Below, piece after piece: positions 1-6,548 of a stretch of 19,233 bases of DNA. How positions within the stretch are numbered: position 1 is the first letter of the stretch; every line of letters begins with the position of its first letter. Origin of the DNA: Bacteroidales bacterium. Its GTDB lineage: Bacteria; Bacteroidota; Bacteroidia; Bacteroidales; UBA10428. The notes beneath the pieces were generated by a model. It saw only the letters and a list, made by a program, of their open reading frames with translations. It made no database searches and had not been told where the DNA came from. Made by a program: the position numbers and the translations under genes. The stretch lies in NCBI GenBank assembly GCA_030626465.1, contig DAOUOU010000024.1, forward strand, positions 1 through 19,233. The letters run 5' to 3'.

Positions 1-102
1 GGTGATGAAAATATTTTTGGACGTGTGTATATAGGAACACATGGCCGGGGTATAGTATATGGTGATCCGGTTAAAACCCCGGGCTTCAGCCCGGGGGGAT
101 AA
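1..102 (+). CDS. C-terminal end of a BNR/GH74-like beta-propeller protein (5' part outside window)
   Basis: Frame 1 is open from the first base to a TAA at 100-102 and gives 33 residues. The segment GRVYIGTHGRGIVYGDP resembles the closing blade of VPS10/BNR-type beta-propellers, including GH74 xyloglucanases, which often end close to a G-R-G-I-x-Y-G-D motif. The last eight residues (TPGFSPGG) are encoded by a perfect GC-rich palindrome at 77-96 rather than by family-like sequence, so the natural stop was probably displaced by a repeat. The protein is likely secreted and may act on glycans, but only the tail is visible. A sortilin-like or other BNR protein is equally possible. Confidence 0.5.
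   Translation, partial: GDENIFGRVYIGTHGRGIVYGDPVKTPGFSPGG
77..96. repeat. GC-rich palindrome (CCCCGGGC / GCCCGGGG)
   Basis: Perfect 8-bp inverted repeat with a 4-nt loop (TTCA). The same arms recur at 7887-7905 with a different loop, so this is a dispersed palindromic element and not a gene-specific terminator. No T-tract follows. It overlaps the last codons of the upstream gene. Confidence 0.8.
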
Positions 103-338
103 GATCGCCAAATTGAATCGTCGCATCTGCAAGTTTCATCAGGAGATGAGTTTGCATGCGACAAACAAGAATGGGAAGAACATGCGTTTCGCCTACTTAC
201 TTTATGCAGGGTATAAACTATTCTCGAAACTCAAATTCAACAGCACTCAACCAAAGAGTAAATTCTCCCGCTTTTTGAAGAATTATAAATTCAGCACGCA
301 TTACGCTTCGCTCAAATGCGCGCCAGGAGGTATATACT
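103..338. other. Convergent intergenic region with a dispersed repeat
   Basis: This lies between the 3' end of the propeller gene (+) and the 3' end of the ARPP-1-like gene (-). An ATG-started plus-strand frame runs through it (59-418), but it covers a palindrome, a dispersed repeat and the antisense of a real gene, so it is not called. The only structure I can support is the repeat copy at 289-330. Confidence 0.6.
289..330 (+). repeat. 42-bp dispersed repeat module, copy 1
   Basis: Begins ATTCAGCACGCATTACGCTT and matches 7809-7850 at 41 of 42 positions. A third, decayed copy begins at 9725. It contains a 6-bp inverted repeat (CGCATT / AATGCG). Here it stands alone; the copies at 7.8 and 9.7 kb are the right end of a longer, roughly 160-bp element. 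Confidence 0.9.
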
Positions 339-1475
339 CTATCTCCTCTGAATCAATTCCTGATCATCTTGCCCGAAGCCCGCATCATAATCTCCTTTTG
401 AAATGTAGTTCTTTCTAACCCATGTTTGTCCCTGCGTCATATCAATGGTTTCAAACATAACTGCATCATCTGCCTCATACACCCGTTCCATGGTATGTTC
501 ATTAACCCGGGATTCTCTCGCTTCACAAGCTGATAACTTTTGAATGATTTCATTCACCATCTCAGCTTTAGCAGCAACAAAAGAAGAGTCTTTTTCATGT
601 TCGGAAATGGCTTCTGCTATGATTGCATCAAAAAGCCTGAATTGTAACTTACTGAAAAGATTGCTGTTAAGGTATATGTCCATGCCATATATCTGTCCAT
701 TGATAGCATAAGCAAAGCCAATCGTATTGTCAGGCAGGTCGTTCAGTTCTTTAAGCTCGTTCTTATATTCATTTATTACCTCCACCAGCTCTTTGCTCTC
801 CAGTGTAAGTTGCAGGCTTGTCCCCGACTCATCTGAACGTACGTCTACATCTTCTCCTTTCATCTCTGCAAGGTTTTTATTCAGCTTATCCTGCTTCTCG
901 GATACCTTTCGCCAGACTGCAGACTGGTTTTTTTCATAACGCGAGGCCAGCTTAAGATCCCTGGAAGAAAGCATCTTTGTATTGTCTGAAAATTTATTTA
1001 CTTCTTCATGTCCTCTTTTTTGCCATCTTCCCGATTCGACACAAAAACTTTCCAGGGGAACATGTTTTGTATGGGGCGGAATGATTACATCATATCCAAT
1101 GGTTCTGTCCTGCTTGCCTCCTTTTAGTATATCACCGGCCAGAATAAAAATATAATCATCCGTGTTATTGGAAATGCTTAACTGGTTCACATTACCGGTT
1201 TCCTCCACCACAACATCCTTGTGTCTGATAACTTCCGATAATATCATATATTCTTGATTTTCTAAAGTTTCATTTCCGATTAAAGGGATAATCTGCAGGT
1301 TCTTACAGGCAATGGATTCCCCGATAACAAATGAATCATTTTCTACTGAAAACTTTGACTGATCTGCAGGTTGACCAGGAACATCCATATGCATGTTGCA
1401 TGAGATAGTTGATAATAGGATGATACAAACACGAACTAACGTATGCTGTATTGTATTGAATGATTTTTTTTTCAT
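339..1475 (-). CDS. ARPP-1-like (DUF6569-type) envelope lipoprotein
   Basis: Function unknown. After an N-terminal hydrophobic stretch ending in a possible lipobox Cys (STISC, residue 26), residues about 50-155 match what I recall of the ARPP-1/DUF6569 fold: an I-P-L-x-G start, a central IFILAGDILKGGKQDR segment, and an ESFCVESGRW end. The family name refers to association with ADP-ribosylglycohydrolase and phosphatase genes. The rest (about 160-378) is charged and largely helical, with no domain I can name. I chose the ATG at 1475 because it starts directly before MKKKSF and the signal sequence; the longer frame to 1529 would run through a repeat hairpin. It follows the VWA gene by 59 bp on the same strand, so the two are probably co-transcribed. 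Confidence 0.75.
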   Translation of the reverse strand: MKKKSFNTIQHTLVRVCIILLSTISCNMHMDVPGQPADQSKFSVENDSFVIGESIACKNLQIIPLIGNETLENQEYMILSEVIRHKDVVVEETGNVNQLSISNNTDDYIFILAGDILKGGKQDRTIGYDVIIPPHTKHVPLESFCVESGRWQKRGHEEVNKFSDNTKMLSSRDLKLASRYEKNQSAVWRKVSEKQDKLNKNLAEMKGEDVDVRSDESGTSLQLTLESKELVEVINEYKNELKELNDLPDNTIGFAYAINGQIYGMDIYLNSNLFSKLQFRLFDAIIAEAISEHEKDSSFVAAKAEMVNEIIQKLSACEARESRVNEHTMERVYEADDAVMFETIDMTQGQTWVRKNYISKGDYDAGFGQDDQELIQRR

Positions 1476-1490
1476 GACTTTATGTTTTTG

Positions 1491-1524
1491 TACCCTGACA
1501 GGGTGGGGGTACCCTGTCAGGGTA
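1491..1524. repeat. Perfect 14-bp inverted repeat in the VWA/ARPP-1 gap
   Basis: Arms TACCCTGACAGGGT and ACCCTGTCAGGGTA with a 6-nt G-rich loop. The same hairpin, with mismatches, begins the longer repeats at 7691-7720 and 9613, so it belongs to a dispersed family. No T-run follows it in the direction of transcription, so an intrinsic terminator is unlikely. It could still stabilise or attenuate the operon mRNA. Confidence 0.9.
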
Positions 1525-1534
1525 TTCAATTGAT

Positions 1535-2692
1535 TTACTCGATTACAAAATTCCTGGTTTTCGCCTGCTCTTTTAAAGAAGAGAGTATGGCCTTATCCAA
1601 CATCCCTTCATTTTCATCAGCTGTTGAATGTTCAGTAACATATTCAGCGCGCTTTCTATTCAGTTCCTGGATCTCCTTGCTGATCTTATTTCTTTCTTCA
1701 GCCTTTTGCACAATATATTCTGTTCTTTCTTCACGATCCATCTTTTGCATTTCTGCAGGAAGATCCGATGTTTTGATTTTATCTATGCTAAAATCCTCCT
1801 CTTCCGCTGCATCCACCAGGTCCCATGACCTGTTGTTGTACACATGTGAGCTTTTGGATACAGCTCTTTTAACAGAATTCACCGAACCATAGTGACTTGC
1901 ATTCGCATCCTGTTCTGCCTGAAGTGCCTTTTTTTCATATCCTAGGGTTCCATAGGGTATATAAGTATTATTCAGTTGCCGGTTCAATTTTACGATCCTC
2001 TTATCGTATGGCGATTCGATATAAACTGTCTTCCTGTTCTGCTCAATGCTGGCATAACAACCGCCGGTAAGATCGGCACCATGCTTCCATGAAGTATTAA
2101 TGCCTTCATTGAAATTTCCACAAAAGATGGTGTTTATTATCACTCCTTTTTCCCTGGCATCGGCACAAGCTGTCTGGTAGTTTGTTCTTCCCTGGGTAAA
2201 AGGTTCATTGCCTGCTATGTAAATAAGCTGGAGATACTTGTCAGACTTGCTCCAGTCTAACTGTTTCAGACTGGTGTGAATCACTTCACCGCAAAATTCA
2301 CTGCCCCCGTTTGTTCTCAGTTCAAAAAGGTCTTTTGAGATCTCATCCAGATCGGATGTAAGAGGAGTAACCATGCGAATGTATCCCTCGGAAGAAGGCA
2401 GATTATCATTGCCGTATTCGTAAAGCGCAATCTGCAAAACAGGTTTCTCATTTCCGCATTTTGCCCTTGCCAGTTCATTCACAATACTCCATAATTGCGA
2501 TTTTGCCTGGTCTATAAGTCCATCCATGCTATTGCTGGTGTCGAGAAGAAGAGCTATTTGTATTTTCCTGGCTTCACGGGAAGCCGGTACATATGCAGGC
2601 TGACTCTTAGCCTGATCGGTACAATTTGTAAGAAGTGTTAGAAAAAATACCGATCCTATCCATTTTAAGTTTTTAAAATTTATAGTTTTCAT
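1535..2692 (-). CDS. von Willebrand factor A domain lipoprotein
   Basis: A 385-residue protein with a short signal peptide and a likely lipidated Cys24 (TLLTNC). The VWA domain covers about residues 43-235. Its metal-ion site motif DTSNS (D51, S53, S55) is intact, a Thr follows in ELRTNGGSE, and the segment IYIAGNEPF occupies the usual final metal-coordinating loop, with Asn-Glu in place of Asp. VWA domains bind partners through a divalent metal, so an adhesive or scaffolding role at the envelope is likely, but the ligand is unknown. The C-terminal third (about 300-385) is highly charged and probably coiled-coil. It is the first gene of a two-gene unit with the ARPP-1-like lipoprotein and is divergent from a histidine kinase. 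Confidence 0.85.
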   Translation of the reverse strand: MKTINFKNLKWIGSVFFLTLLTNCTDQAKSQPAYVPASREARKIQIALLLDTSNSMDGLIDQAKSQLWSIVNELARAKCGNEKPVLQIALYEYGNDNLPSSEGYIRMVTPLTSDLDEISKDLFELRTNGGSEFCGEVIHTSLKQLDWSKSDKYLQLIYIAGNEPFTQGRTNYQTACADAREKGVIINTIFCGNFNEGINTSWKHGADLTGGCYASIEQNRKTVYIESPYDKRIVKLNRQLNNTYIPYGTLGYEKKALQAEQDANASHYGSVNSVKRAVSKSSHVYNNRSWDLVDAAEEEDFSIDKIKTSDLPAEMQKMDREERTEYIVQKAEERNKISKEIQELNRKRAEYVTEHSTADENEGMLDKAILSSLKEQAKTRNFVIE

Positions 2693-2735
2693 CCGTTTAA
2701 AATTTTTAATTAATTGAAACTAATTTGATTTGAGA

Positions 2736-2744
2736 GTAAAAGTA
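2736..2744 (-). promoter_or_regulatory. Candidate -7 box of the VWA/ARPP-1 operon
   Basis: Minus-strand TACTTTTAC resembles the Bacteroidota -7 consensus TAnnTTTG with one mismatch (A for G). I see no clear TTTG at the usual distance upstream, so the call rests on position and on the mirrored copy at 2904-2912. Confidence 0.35.
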
Positions 2745-2826
2745 CCGGGTATAAAAGGCATATGAAAGCTTAACTTAGGGAGCAGGTAATTTGAATTAGT
2801 ATACTGATCATCTCACATAGTTAAGA

Positions 2827-2860
2827 TTGATTTTTAATCCAAAAATCACGTGAAAATCAA
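2827..2860. promoter_or_regulatory. Candidate operator with TGATTTT half-sites
   Basis: A perfect 8-bp dyad TTGATTTT (2827-2834) / AAAATCAA (2853-2860), plus an extra AAAATCA at 2842-2848 placed 11 bp from the right arm. CACGTG lies at 2847-2852 between the two direct copies. A fourth TGATTTT is at 2877-2883, just upstream of the kinase promoter box. It may bind the adjacent LytTR regulator, but this is inference: LytTR sites are usually direct repeats, and here both orientations occur. Confidence 0.4.
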
Positions 2861-2903
2861 CCTTCTGAGAGATCCCTGATTTTAAATTTGGCTTTTTAGT
2901 TTA

Positions 2904-2912
2904 TACTTTTAC
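2904..2912 (+). promoter_or_regulatory. Candidate -7 box of the kinase/regulator operon
   Basis: TACTTTTAC lies 17 bp before the kinase ATG and is identical to the box facing the VWA gene. A TTTG at 2887-2890 is only 13 bp upstream, shorter than the usual spacing of about 20 bp. Transcription from here would give a leader of about 10 nt. Confidence 0.35.
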
Positions 2913-2929
2913 CCTATGAAATTTTTTAT

Positions 2930-4900
2930 ATGATAAGAATAACGCCTTACATACTATGCTTTCTGACAGGCATTATCACATTGTATTCTCCGGGTCTGGC
3001 TCAGGATCGTTCCCGGTTCACTGTATCAAACGAAAATGATACAAGGAAACAGATTGGCTTGTTGCTCGATTCGGCAGCATTCACTTTGGAAAATGCTCCT
3101 GAAGAATCATTCGACTATGTTGAAAAAGCACTTGAGCTAAGTATTATTTCAAGAGATCAGATCAGCGAAGCAAGATGCTATGCTTTGTTGGGACAGATCA
3201 ATGCATACCTGCAGCAATACGATCTTTCAACAGATTATTATAATAAGGCGCTAAAAGCTTATGGCAGCGGACATGAAAAACCGGTGAATGATATTTACCG
3301 CAGTTTGGCAAAAGTATATGAGAATAGCCGCAATCCTGATGAAAGCATAAGGTATTACGCGAGATATCTGGATTATGTTCTCAGAAAAGATCAAACCACT
3401 CAGATAATATCCGTACGATATGATCTCGCCAGGGTATATACTTCGAAAGGAGAGTACAACAAAGCCTTAAGAGAGTACAACGAAATTCAGCGACTGGAAG
3501 AAAACAGAAGCAATCAGGCTGGTCTGGCCGATGTAAGTACCATGAAGGGCGAAGTTTACCTGAAACAGGAAAAGCCGGAAGAAGCCATAGCCACTTACAA
3601 ACGTGCAGTGGCCATTGCTGATGAATCGGAAGACAAGGAAAGAAAATCGAAGTCACTGCGCAACCTTGGCAAAGCTTACAGAAGCAACAAACAATACGAC
3701 GAAGAGCTGGATGCACGTCAGCAGTCGCTTCAGCTAAGTGAAGAAACACAAAGTATGGACGAGCAGGTGGAAGACAACCTGGTTATTGGAGAGATATACA
3801 TTGAACGCAATCAACCGGCACAGGCATTGCAATATATACAGAAAAGTGTTGATTTATCAGAAAAGATCGGAGACATCCAAAAGAAAAGTGTGGCTCTCAG
3901 GTCATTATCGGAAGCATATAGGGAACAGGGAGAATATAACAAGGCGCTACTTGCCTATAAGGAGTATGCAACAACTATTGACTCTATCTATAATCAACGT
4001 GAGCGAGAATTGGAAGGCAATCTGGAGGTTGTAGCCAATGTTGGCCGAAGGTTGCAGCGTATTGAATTACTGGAGAGGGATTTTGAGATCACAAAAAAAG
4101 CCCTGCTTGTTATGGAAAAAGAGAAAGAGATCAATGCGAGGGAATTAAAAACCCAGAAAAGAATCACATATTCTTTATTCTTTGTTGTGCTGGTTCTTTT
4201 TACTACCTCCATATTTGTGTACCGAAGTTCCGTTCAAAAACGCAAGGCCAACCTGCTCCTGGCGCTGCGTTCTCTCAGAAGTCAGATGAATCCGCATTTT
4301 ATATTTAACTCCTTGAATTCGGTAAACAGTTTCATAGCGCAGAACGATGAGCGAAAAGCCAATAAATACCTTTCCGATTTTTCTTCTCTGATGCGTTCTG
4401 TACTGGAAAACTCAAAGCATGATTTTGTACCTGTTTCCTCTGAAATTGAAATTCTTAAACTCTACCTTAAACTGGAGCATTTCCGATTTCAGGATAAGTT
4501 TGATTACAAAATAGATATTGATGATTCAATCAACCAGTCGGATGTAGAGATACCTCCCATGCTTATACAACCTTATATTGAAAATGCTGTATGGCACGGA
4601 TTAAGGTACAAAGAAGAAAAAGGATTGCTTGAGTTGAACATATCAAAAGAACAGGATAGTATTTGTGCTGTGATCTCTGATAATGGAATTGGCAGAAAAA
4701 AATCGCAGGAGATGAAAACCAGGCATCAGAAAAGCAGTTCGTCCACCGGATTAAAAAATACGGAAAACAGGTTGAAAATAATCAACGAAATATACAAAAC
4801 GCAGTTTACCATAACCATTGACGATCTGGATAAAGAAAATGGAACAGGAACAGTAGTGAGCATACGAATACCCATCTCAGACGGGGAAAAAATAGAATAA
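2930..4900 (+). CDS. TPR-containing LytS-type sensor histidine kinase
   Basis: A 656-residue sensor. A signal peptide (about 1-24) leads into a periplasmic region of TPR-like helical repeats (about 40-350). A charged coiled-coil follows (355-410), then one membrane helix (about 413-431) and a cytoplasmic His_kinase/HATPase unit. The phospho-acceptor His456 sits in QMNPHFIFN. The ATP-binding N-box is PYIENAVWHG (Asn552) and the G-box is DNGIG (584-588). This is the standard Bacteroidota design for pairing with LytTR regulators, and such a regulator follows 50 bp downstream. The signal sensed is unknown; TPRs suggest a protein or peptide partner in the periplasm. The gene is complete and all catalytic motifs are present. 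Confidence 0.92.
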   Translation: MIRITPYILCFLTGIITLYSPGLAQDRSRFTVSNENDTRKQIGLLLDSAAFTLENAPEESFDYVEKALELSIISRDQISEARCYALLGQINAYLQQYDLSTDYYNKALKAYGSGHEKPVNDIYRSLAKVYENSRNPDESIRYYARYLDYVLRKDQTTQIISVRYDLARVYTSKGEYNKALREYNEIQRLEENRSNQAGLADVSTMKGEVYLKQEKPEEAIATYKRAVAIADESEDKERKSKSLRNLGKAYRSNKQYDEELDARQQSLQLSEETQSMDEQVEDNLVIGEIYIERNQPAQALQYIQKSVDLSEKIGDIQKKSVALRSLSEAYREQGEYNKALLAYKEYATTIDSIYNQRERELEGNLEVVANVGRRLQRIELLERDFEITKKALLVMEKEKEINARELKTQKRITYSLFFVVLVLFTTSIFVYRSSVQKRKANLLLALRSLRSQMNPHFIFNSLNSVNSFIAQNDERKANKYLSDFSSLMRSVLENSKHDFVPVSSEIEILKLYLKLEHFRFQDKFDYKIDIDDSINQSDVEIPPMLIQPYIENAVWHGLRYKEEKGLLELNISKEQDSICAVISDNGIGRKKSQEMKTRHQKSSSSTGLKNTENRLKIINEIYKTQFTITIDDLDKENGTGTVVSIRIPISDGEKIE

Positions 4901-4950
4901 TGAACCATGTCTGATGTGGTATAAATACATTAATTATTATACAACAAATT

Positions 4951-5697
4951 ATGTTGAAAGCCATCATAGTTGAAGACGAGCCTGCCAGCAGGGAAACGCT
5001 TCGCAATTACATAACAAAATACTGCAGGCAGGTTCAGATTGCCGGAGAAGCCGACTCGGTAAAGACCGGCCTCGAGGCCATCAAAAAATTCAATCCCGAC
5101 CTGGTTTTTCTTGATGTGGAAATGCCCTATGGCAACGCTTTCGACTTACTCGACCAGGTGGAAGAACAAACATTTGAAACGGTCTTTGTAACGGCTTACG
5201 ACCACTATGCTATGAAAGCCATTAATTTCAGCGCTTCGTATTATATTCTTAAGCCCATAGATATTGATGAACTGGTGAAGGCCGTTGAGATGGTGGCAGA
5301 AAAAAAAGAATCGAAGGAGCATGCTTTGCGCACAAAGGTGCTGATCGATAATATCAGAATAGAGAACAAACAATTGCAAAAAATAGTACTGCCTTTGCTC
5401 GATGGTTTTGAGGTGGTAACAGTGAAAGATATTGTGCACTGCAAAGCCAACGACAACTTCACCGAGTTCTTTTTACTGGATGGTTCAAAGCAACTGATCT
5501 GCCGTACCCTGAAATTTTACGATGAGCTCCTCTCCGATCTTGATTTTGTACGTGTACATAAATCACATCTTGTCAATCTTCAGTACATCAAACGATACAA
5601 AAAAGGCAAGGGCGGACAGGTTATCATGAATAATGGTACAGCCATTGATGTTTCTGCTTCCAGGAAAAACGATTTACTCCTAAAATTTAAGAGATAA
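4951..5697 (+). CDS. LytTR-family response regulator
   Basis: A 248-residue protein. The receiver domain (1-120) has the acidic pair E8-D9, phospho-acceptor Asp55 (FLDVEMP), Thr81 (TAYD) and Lys101 (LKPID). The LytTR DNA-binding domain spans about 145-246, with the typical RVHKSHLVNLQYI core. The kinase encoded just upstream is the obvious phosphodonor. Promoters it controls may include the divergent region at 2693-2929, by proximity only. Its last 11 bp overlap, tail to tail, the stop of the broken kinase on the other strand. Confidence 0.94.
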   Translation: MLKAIIVEDEPASRETLRNYITKYCRQVQIAGEADSVKTGLEAIKKFNPDLVFLDVEMPYGNAFDLLDQVEEQTFETVFVTAYDHYAMKAINFSASYYILKPIDIDELVKAVEMVAEKKESKEHALRTKVLIDNIRIENKQLQKIVLPLLDGFEVVTVKDIVHCKANDNFTEFFLLDGSKQLICRTLKFYDELLSDLDFVRVHKSHLVNLQYIKRYKKGKGGQVIMNNGTAIDVSASRKNDLLLKFKR

Positions 5698-5845
5698 AAG
5701 TAAAAATGAATCTGCTTCCTTTCCCTTCTTCACTTTCAACATGGATACTGCCTCCATTCATTTCAACAAATTCTTTGCATAAAATCAGTCCTAAACCGGT
5801 TCCTTTTTCATTGTCGGTTCCAACTAAGGTAAAATCTTTATCAAT
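5687..5845 (-). pseudogene. 3' remnant of a GAF histidine kinase (ATPase G2 box and C-terminus)
   Basis: On the minus strand an open segment reads IDKDF, then GTDNEKGTGLGLILCKEFVE, then a typical VESEEGKGSRFIFTF end and TAA at 5689-5687. GTGLGL is the G2 box of a HATPase_c domain, and this is how PAS/GAF hybrid kinases end. There is an in-frame stop right upstream (about 5846-5848) and no start, so it is not an independent gene. It is almost certainly the missing end of the kinase whose front part is 6549-7577 on the same strand, about 730 bp away. It overlaps the LytTR gene by 11 bp. Confidence 0.88.
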
Positions 5846-5989
5846 TCACATCTTGCAATATTTTTCATAACAGTTGAGTAGAGAGCAATTATAATATTTT
5901 CGTTTAAAATAAATCGAAATATCCATAGGCGAGAACAAGCAATTCCCTATAAAGTATTATAATTTTGACCCAGTTTACATGTTGAAAAT

Positions 5990-6520
5990 TTATTGCTTAT
6001 TAAGTATTAATCCATTGGGAAGAGTATATTCCCCTGAATAATAAAGTCCTTCATAATAACTATCCCACTTGCCAGTTATATTATTATTTGTAAATGAACC
6101 ATTAAATGTATATGTTGAGCCAGATGATAAATCTAGTATTGCAATAGAAGAACTACTAATAGTTGCTTCCAAATTATTAATAGGAGAAACTTGTGGTACA
6201 TATCCATTATCAAATCCGCAATTCGTAGCTATAGGTTGAAAATTAGAAGTCGTAAAAGTCATTGTTATGTCAACTTTATTCTCATCATTTGGATTCTCTT
6301 TAATAACCCATGTGACATCCCAATCTGCAGTTCCTACATCCATAATATTCACAAAATCACAAAAATCAGTTTTGTATGTAAATTTTGCGGGAGTACTTGT
6401 TTTCCATGTTCCAACAAGATTTCTGGCTGGTGTAAGAGGAACATCTTTTTTACAACCTGAAATAACCATTAACAATAGCCCAAATATTAAGGACGTCAAA
6501 ATCAATTTTTTCTTTTTCAT
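5990..6520 (-). CDS. Lipocalin-like lipoprotein inside a broken kinase gene
   Basis: A 176-residue protein with a clear lipoprotein signal: a KKKK start, a hydrophobic core and lipobox ISGC (Cys23). After it comes LVGTWKTS, the first strand of many Bacteroidota lipocalin-like proteins. The rest is beta-rich (Ser/Thr/Asn with alternating hydrophobics, ending GKWDSYYEGLYYSGEYTL), consistent with a small beta-barrel. Ligand and role are unknown. It is more AT-rich than its neighbours and fills most of the segment that replaced the middle of the kinase ATPase domain, which suggests later arrival. No transposase or terminal repeats accompany it. Confidence 0.7.
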   Translation of the reverse strand: MKKKKLILTSLIFGLLLMVISGCKKDVPLTPARNLVGTWKTSTPAKFTYKTDFCDFVNIMDVGTADWDVTWVIKENPNDENKVDITMTFTTSNFQPIATNCGFDNGYVPQVSPINNLEATISSSSIAILDLSSGSTYTFNGSFTNNNITGKWDSYYEGLYYSGEYTLPNGLILNKQ

Positions 6521-6548
6521 AATTTTAAAAATTATCGTTTATACTTAT

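Larger units (their letters stand above)
2693..2929. promoter_or_regulatory. Divergent control region between VWA/ARPP-1 and kinase/regulator operons
   Basis: A 237-bp AT-rich gap. The 9-mer TACTTTTAC occurs facing outwards on both sides, at 2736-2744 (minus, 43 bp before the VWA ATG) and 2904-2912 (plus, 17 bp before the kinase ATG). Between them the heptamer TGATTTT or its complement occurs four times. No gene-like frame is present. Confidence 0.6.

Noticed and set aside
59..418. Plus-strand frame of 119 codons
   Set aside because: It runs through a palindrome, a dispersed 42-bp repeat and the antisense of the ARPP-1-like gene; composition is basic and low-complexity with no domain.
1491..1524. 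Hairpin as an intrinsic terminator of the VWA gene
   Set aside because: No T-tract follows on the transcribed strand, and the same hairpin occurs elsewhere as part of a repeat.
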